A DNA stretch of 64,000 nt. Source: Robiginitalea myxolifaciens (lineage in GTDB: Bacteria > Bacteroidota > Bacteroidia > Flavobacteriales > Flavobacteriaceae). The notes beneath the pieces are model-generated. The model saw nothing but the letters and a program-made list of their open reading frames with translations, was not told where the DNA came from and ran no database searches. Where the stretch lies: assembly GCF_900115205.1 (NCBI RefSeq), contig NZ_FOYQ01000001.1, forward strand, positions 585,240 to 649,239, in the 5' to 3' direction. A program made the translations under genes and the position numbers. Positions 60,321 to 64,000 of this stretch are shown here, piece after piece; within the stretch, counting starts at the first letter, position 1, and each line of letters begins with the position of its first letter.

Positions 60321-63035
60321 ATGGCCAAAAAAGCAAAGAAAGAAACCCCGTTGATGCAGCAATACAACAGCATCAAGCGTCGCTATCCCGACGCCCTGTT
60401 GCTGTTTCGCGTGGGGGACTTCTATGAAACCTTTGGCCAGGATGCCGAAAAGGCAGCCGGGATCCTGGACATTGTGCTAACCCAGCGCAACAACGGAGGC
60501 GATAAAACCGCCCTCGCTGGCTTCCCCCACCACGCCCTCAACACCTATTTACCGAAGTTAGTCCGAGCCGGACAACGGGTGGCCATTTGCGACCAGCTCG
60601 AAGATCCGAAGCAAACCAAGACCATCGTGAAGCGTGGCGTTACCGAATTGGTGACCCCGGGGGTAAGCCTTATGGACGATGTGCTGCAGGACAAGGACAA
60701 CAATTACCTGGCCGCAGTGCAATTCGGAGCCCGAAATCTCGGGATTGCCTTTCTGGATATCAGTACCGGGGAATTTTTCCTGGCGGAAGGCCGGGAGGAA
60801 ACCATCGGGAAGTGGTTGCAGAATTTTGGGCCCAAGGAAGTCCTGATCCCGCGCAATCAACGCCGCCATTTCGAGGAGGTTTTCGGTAGCTCTTATCACA
60901 CCTTTATTCTGGAGGAATGGATCTTCCAGGAGGATTATGCCCGGGAGCAACTCACCGGACACTTCAAGACCAGCAGCCTCAAAGGCTTTGGGGTCGAGAG
61001 CCTGACCGACGGGATTATCGCTGCAGGTGCAGCCCTGCATTATCTGAGCGAAACCCATCACCGCCGCCTGGGGCACATCCAGTCCCTGAGACGATTGGCG
61101 GCCGAAGATTATGTCTGGATGGATCGCTTTACCCTGCGCAACCTGGAGGTTTTGCAGGCCCGGGATTCAGAAGGCGTGTCCCTGCTCGATGTATTAGACC
61201 AGACGCGAAGCCCTATGGGTGGGCGTATGCTCCGTCGCTGGTTGGCCCTTCCATTAAAGGAAGAAGCCCGCATCGTAAAGCGGCAGGATGGGGTGGCTTA
61301 TTTTGTAAAGGCTACTCCTGCCCTGGAGCGCTTGCGCAACCAATTAAAACAAATGGGCGACCTGGAGCGGCTCATCGCCAAGGTGGCTACGGCTAAAATC
61401 GGTCCCCGGGAATGTGTGCAACTCAAGAACTCCCTGATGGGGATTACCCCGATTCAGGGCCTCCTCAAGGAATCGGATACAGACGCCCTGCTAGAGATTT
61501 CCAATAGCCTTGACCCCTGCACGCCTTTGATCGAACGCATTCAGCAAGTCCTGCGGGAGGAAGCCCCAGCCGGTATTACCAAGGGTGGCGCTATCGCCGA
61601 AGGCTTTTCCGAGGAACTGGACGAGCTTCGCGGACTTTCCAGAAGTGGCAAGGATTACCTGGACCAGATGCTGGAGCGGGAATCGGAACGCACGGGAATC
61701 CCTTCCCTTAAAATCGCTTCCAACAACGTCTTCGGTTACTATATCGAGGTGCGCAACACCCACAGGGACAAGGTTCCGGAAGAGTGGATCCGCAAGCAAA
61801 CCCTGGTCAATGCAGAGCGCTACATTACCGAAGAACTCAAGGAATACGAAGCCAAGATCCTGGGGGCCGAGGAGCGCATCCTGGATTTGGAGCAACAACT
61901 GTTCAACCAGTTGGTGAGCTGGCTACAAGAATATATCGGACCCGTTCAATTGAATGCCCGCTTGCTGGCCGAACTGGATTGCCTGGGCAGTTTTGCCCAA
62001 AGTGCCGCCCAGTATAACTATGTGCGCCCGGAAGTCCACCAGGGCACCGACCTATATATTGAACAAGGGCGCCATCCGGTGATTGAGCGTCGCCTTCCCC
62101 CTGGAGAAGGGTACATCGCAAACGACTTGTTGATGGATCGGGAGAATCAGCAAATCCTGATGATTACCGGGCCCAACATGAGCGGTAAATCGGCTATTCT
62201 GCGACAAACGGCCCTGATTAGCCTCATGGCCCAAGCCGGGAGTTTTGTACCTGCAAATGCAGCAAGACTGGGGCTGATCGACAAGATTTTTACCCGTGTG
62301 GGCGCCAGTGACAATATCAGCCTGGGGGAATCGACCTTTATGGTAGAGATGAACGAGGCGGCCTCCATCCTGAATAACCTTTCGGACCGCAGCCTGATCT
62401 TGCTCGACGAGATCGGACGGGGTACCAGTACCTACGACGGGATTTCCATTGCCTGGGCCATTGCAGAATTCCTTCACCGGCATCCCTCCCGCCCCAAGAC
62501 CTTGTTCGCGACCCACTACCACGAACTCAACGAAATGGAGAACAGCTTCCCGCGCATCCGCAACTTTAATGTTGCCGTTCGGGAGTTGGAAGACAAAGTG
62601 CTGTTCCTGCGGAAACTGGAAGCAGGGGGAAGTCATCACAGCTTTGGTATCCACGTGGCCCGCATGGCAGGGATGCCCCAACAGGTAGTGCAGAAGGCCA
62701 AAAAGATCCTGAAGAAACTGGAGGCAAGCCACTCGGCCGAAGCCCTGGAAGGCACCGCTTCCAATACTACTACCCAAGTTGAAGCCAGCATGACCAATGG
62801 CGAAGCCGAAGCCGCTCCCAAGGCCTATCCTAGCCGGGAACAAACCTCTGGGGCCCTACAGGCTGTTCAGGAAGACATGCAACTCAGCTTTTTTAACCTG
62901 GACGATCCGCTGTTGGAATCGATCCGGGAGGAAATCCTGGACCTGGATATCGACCGACTCACCCCGGTAGAGGCGCTTATGAAACTCAACGAAATAAAGC
63001 GCATACTCACTGCCAAAAAGCGGGCGAGTTCTTAG
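60321..63035 (+). CDS. mutS: DNA mismatch repair protein MutS
   Basis: 904 residues, the MutS1 form. The mismatch-binding domain has FRVGDFYETFGQDA (about 31-44) with the Phe-x-Glu that intercalates at a mismatch. The ATPase has Walker A GPNMSGKS near 615-622, Walker B LLDEIGRGTSTYDGI near 695-710 and FATHYHEL near 730. A C-terminal extension after about 800 has a variable low-complexity part and a final helix, also seen in relatives. It recognises mismatches together with MutL, which is not in the window. The gene stands alone. Confidence 0.97.
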   Translation: MAKKAKKETPLMQQYNSIKRRYPDALLLFRVGDFYETFGQDAEKAAGILDIVLTQRNNGGDKTALAGFPHHALNTYLPKLVRAGQRVAICDQLEDPKQTKTIVKRGVTELVTPGVSLMDDVLQDKDNNYLAAVQFGARNLGIAFLDISTGEFFLAEGREETIGKWLQNFGPKEVLIPRNQRRHFEEVFGSSYHTFILEEWIFQEDYAREQLTGHFKTSSLKGFGVESLTDGIIAAGAALHYLSETHHRRLGHIQSLRRLAAEDYVWMDRFTLRNLEVLQARDSEGVSLLDVLDQTRSPMGGRMLRRWLALPLKEEARIVKRQDGVAYFVKATPALERLRNQLKQMGDLERLIAKVATAKIGPRECVQLKNSLMGITPIQGLLKESDTDALLEISNSLDPCTPLIERIQQVLREEAPAGITKGGAIAEGFSEELDELRGLSRSGKDYLDQMLERESERTGIPSLKIASNNVFGYYIEVRNTHRDKVPEEWIRKQTLVNAERYITEELKEYEAKILGAEERILDLEQQLFNQLVSWLQEYIGPVQLNARLLAELDCLGSFAQSAAQYNYVRPEVHQGTDLYIEQGRHPVIERRLPPGEGYIANDLLMDRENQQILMITGPNMSGKSAILRQTALISLMAQAGSFVPANAARLGLIDKIFTRVGASDNISLGESTFMVEMNEAASILNNLSDRSLILLDEIGRGTSTYDGISIAWAIAEFLHRHPSRPKTLFATHYHELNEMENSFPRIRNFNVAVRELEDKVLFLRKLEAGGSHHSFGIHVARMAGMPQQVVQKAKKILKKLEASHSAEALEGTASNTTTQVEASMTNGEAEAAPKAYPSREQTSGALQAVQEDMQLSFFNLDDPLLESIREEILDLDIDRLTPVEALMKLNEIKRILTAKKRASS

Positions 63036-63091
63036 TACTTCCCCTTATTCCCACACCTTCGAAATGCCCTTGTTTTTGGGGTAAAAATTCT

Positions 63092-63120
63092 TTGGAATTC
63101 CTCAAATTGTATTAAATTTG
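63092..63120 (+). promoter_or_regulatory. Promoter of the tRNA genes
   Basis: TTG (63092-63094), 18-base spacer, TAAATTTG (63113-63120), about 39 bases before tRNA-Gly. It fits the Bacteroidetes form. Confidence 0.65.
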
Positions 63121-63158
63121 CCTCCGCGCCGGACCTGAGGTCCCAAGCCTGAAATAAT

Positions 63159-63231
63159 GCGAAAATAGCTCAGTTGGTAGAGCGCCACCTTGCCAAGGTG
63201 GAGGTCGCGGGTTCGAATCCCGTTTTTCGCT
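63159..63231 (+). tRNA. tRNA-Gly(GCC)
   Basis: 73 bases. Acceptor GCGAAAA pairs with TTTTCGC; anticodon loop TTGCCAA gives anticodon GCC; the T-arm has TTCGAAT. The CCA end is not encoded. Confidence 0.95.
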
Positions 63232-63243
63232 CAGAGCAAGAAG

Positions 63244-63268
63244 AAACGCTGTCCGTCAGCGTTTTTTT
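63244..63268 (+). terminator. Terminator between the two tRNA genes
   Basis: AAACGCTG (63244-63251), loop TCCGT, CAGCGTTT (63257-63264), then TTTT. It lies after tRNA-Gly and before tRNA-Leu, which is unusual for a shared tRNA operon. Confidence 0.75.
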
Positions 63269-63280
63269 GTTCCAACCCCT

Positions 63281-63365
63281 GCTCGGGTGGTGGAATTGGT
63301 AGACACGTTGGACTTAAAATCCAATGACCATTGCGGTCGTACGGGTTCAAGTCCCGTCCCGAGTA
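63281..63365 (+). tRNA. tRNA-Leu(UAA)
   Basis: 85 bases with the class II extra arm. Acceptor GCTCGGG pairs with CCCGAGT (one G-U); anticodon loop CTTAAAA gives UAA; T-arm GTTCAAG. CCA is not encoded. It borders an AT-rich gene and may serve as an integration site. Confidence 0.95.
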
Positions 63366-63370
63366 CTTCT

Positions 63371-63403
63371 AACCCTCTTAATCATTTGATTTTGAGGGTT
63401 TTT
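63371..63403 (+). terminator. tRNA-Leu terminator
   Basis: AACCCTC (63371-63377) pairs with GAGGGTT (63394-63400), followed by TTT. The loop is 16 bases, so the hairpin is weak to moderate. Confidence 0.6.
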
Positions 63404-63474
63404 GTTTCAACCTTAGTCAACTATTAGCCCACATTCTTGAAAGGAGGCTAGTTTTTGTCAAAAAAAACTACATC

Positions 63475-64000
63475 ATGGAAAAGGAAGAACTTATTACCCA
63501 AATACGTAGGATAATGGATATTGCCGATAAGAACATTCATGGAGGCTACGCACAAGCTAAGGAATTTTTAAGATTGTATGCAGGGAGCGATTCAGAATTT
63601 TATAAGGCGCTAGACTTTAAAGTATTTCCAGTTCACACTTCGGCCATACCCTCAAGAGTCATCACCGTGCTAAGTTCCTTCATTACGTATGTGCAAAATG
63701 ATCTTCTACGAAGCCTTTCATTACAAAGGGAAATTCAAATAGAAACAGTTTCAGATTACCTTAGCCAGGCGGAAGATTTGTTAAATAATTCTAAGATACA
63801 TCCAGCGGCTCCTGCAATTATTATTGGTGCTTCTCTGGAAGAGTACCTAAGAACTTGGCTAGAGGACTTGGATTTAGATATAGACAACTTCCCGGCAGGT
63901 TTAGATCATTATGCCAAACAGCTAAGGAAAGCCGAAAAAATAACAAAACAAGATCTTAAGGACATCACCTCTTGGGCTGGTATAAGAAATGATGCTGCAC
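63475..64000 (+). CDS. Partial AT-rich gene with HEPN-like motif (runs off the window)
   Basis: 175 codons from the ATG at 63475, open to the window end. The product starts MEKEELITQIRRIMDIADKN and is mostly helical. The visible end reads ITSWAGIRNDAA and would continue with a residue starting in C; if His, this is the RN-x4-H-type HEPN signature (R-N-D-A-A-H). The family is unknown to me beyond this. Two sampled 60-base lines are 33% and 37% GC, against 50% for a line in mutS, so codon use is foreign to the neighbours. It lies 110 bases after tRNA-Leu. Possible roles are toxin, abortive infection protein or a regulator, none proven. Confidence 0.6.
   Translation, partial: MEKEELITQIRRIMDIADKNIHGGYAQAKEFLRLYAGSDSEFYKALDFKVFPVHTSAIPSRVITVLSSFITYVQNDLLRSLSLQREIQIETVSDYLSQAEDLLNNSKIHPAAPAIIIGASLEEYLRTWLEDLDLDIDNFPAGLDHYAKQLRKAEKITKQDLKDITSWAGIRNDAA

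Noticed and set aside
63440-63446. AAGGAGG resembling a strong ribosome-binding site
   Set aside because: It is 28 bases before the ATG at 63475, too far for use, and Shine-Dalgarno sequences are rare in this phylum.
1-64000. CRISPR arrays, insertion sequences, rRNA genes and a replication origin
   Set aside because: No regularly spaced repeats, transposase genes, terminal inverted repeats flanking a gene, rRNA sequence or DnaA-box cluster was seen.

Overview
The window looks like a chromosome segment of a marine Flavobacteriaceae (phylum Bacteroidetes) with a fairly high GC content for the family; Robiginitalea-like genera fit, but the genus cannot be fixed from the sequence alone. Supporting signs are the promoter form TTG-N(18-21)-TAnnTTTG in front of many genes, few Shine-Dalgarno sequences, the order CBS-nadK-DUF6089-uppS-bamA-ompH-ompH-murI, a two-gene MetH, a FolK-deoxynucleoside kinase fusion, a sulfite reductase with a HEPN-like tail and a DUF5686 outer-membrane protein.

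Region 1 (1-16.4 kb, all minus strand) is a continuous sulfur-to-SAM block. Read in the direction of transcription it holds metK; a SAM-I riboswitch with a MetX-aspartokinase-homoserine dehydrogenase fusion; metZ; an Rrf2 regulator; cysH; sulfite reductase; cobA and a CysG-N protein for siroheme; ferredoxin-NADP reductase; then a second SAM-I riboswitch with split metH (two genes) and metF. Sulfite is reduced to sulfide, sulfide is joined to activated homoserine, and homocysteine becomes methionine and then SAM, which feeds back on both riboswitches. A repeated 17-bp dyad at the cysH and sir promoters is a candidate Rrf2 operator, and the metK leader can fold into a closed multi-hairpin RNA.

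Region 2 (16.6-28.5 kb): a deoxynucleoside kinase, an App1-type phosphatase, a K+-dependent-type membrane pyrophosphatase, a DUF5686 protein, pdhB, etfBA, a DUF151/UVR nuclease and a nucleoside transporter. Region 3 (28.6-34.8 kb): thyA, the ergothioneine genes egtB and egtD, a lone CBM48 protein, a class V aminotransferase, folA and murI. Region 4 (34.8-43.6 kb): envelope biogenesis (two OmpH/Skp, BamA, UppS) with nadK and pdxJ. Region 5 (43.7-49.6 kb): a GDSL lipoprotein, a holin-like membrane protein and the tig-clpP-clpX set. Region 6 (49.8-63 kb): GH3-like, DUF2797, AsmA-like, queuosine-precursor transporter, SppA, FolK-dNK fusion, TrmH-like methyltransferase and MutS.

The right end has tRNA-Gly(GCC) and tRNA-Leu(UAA) followed by an AT-rich, truncated gene with a HEPN-like motif; this may be the edge of a tRNA-associated island. 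No insertion sequences, CRISPR arrays or rRNA genes were seen.
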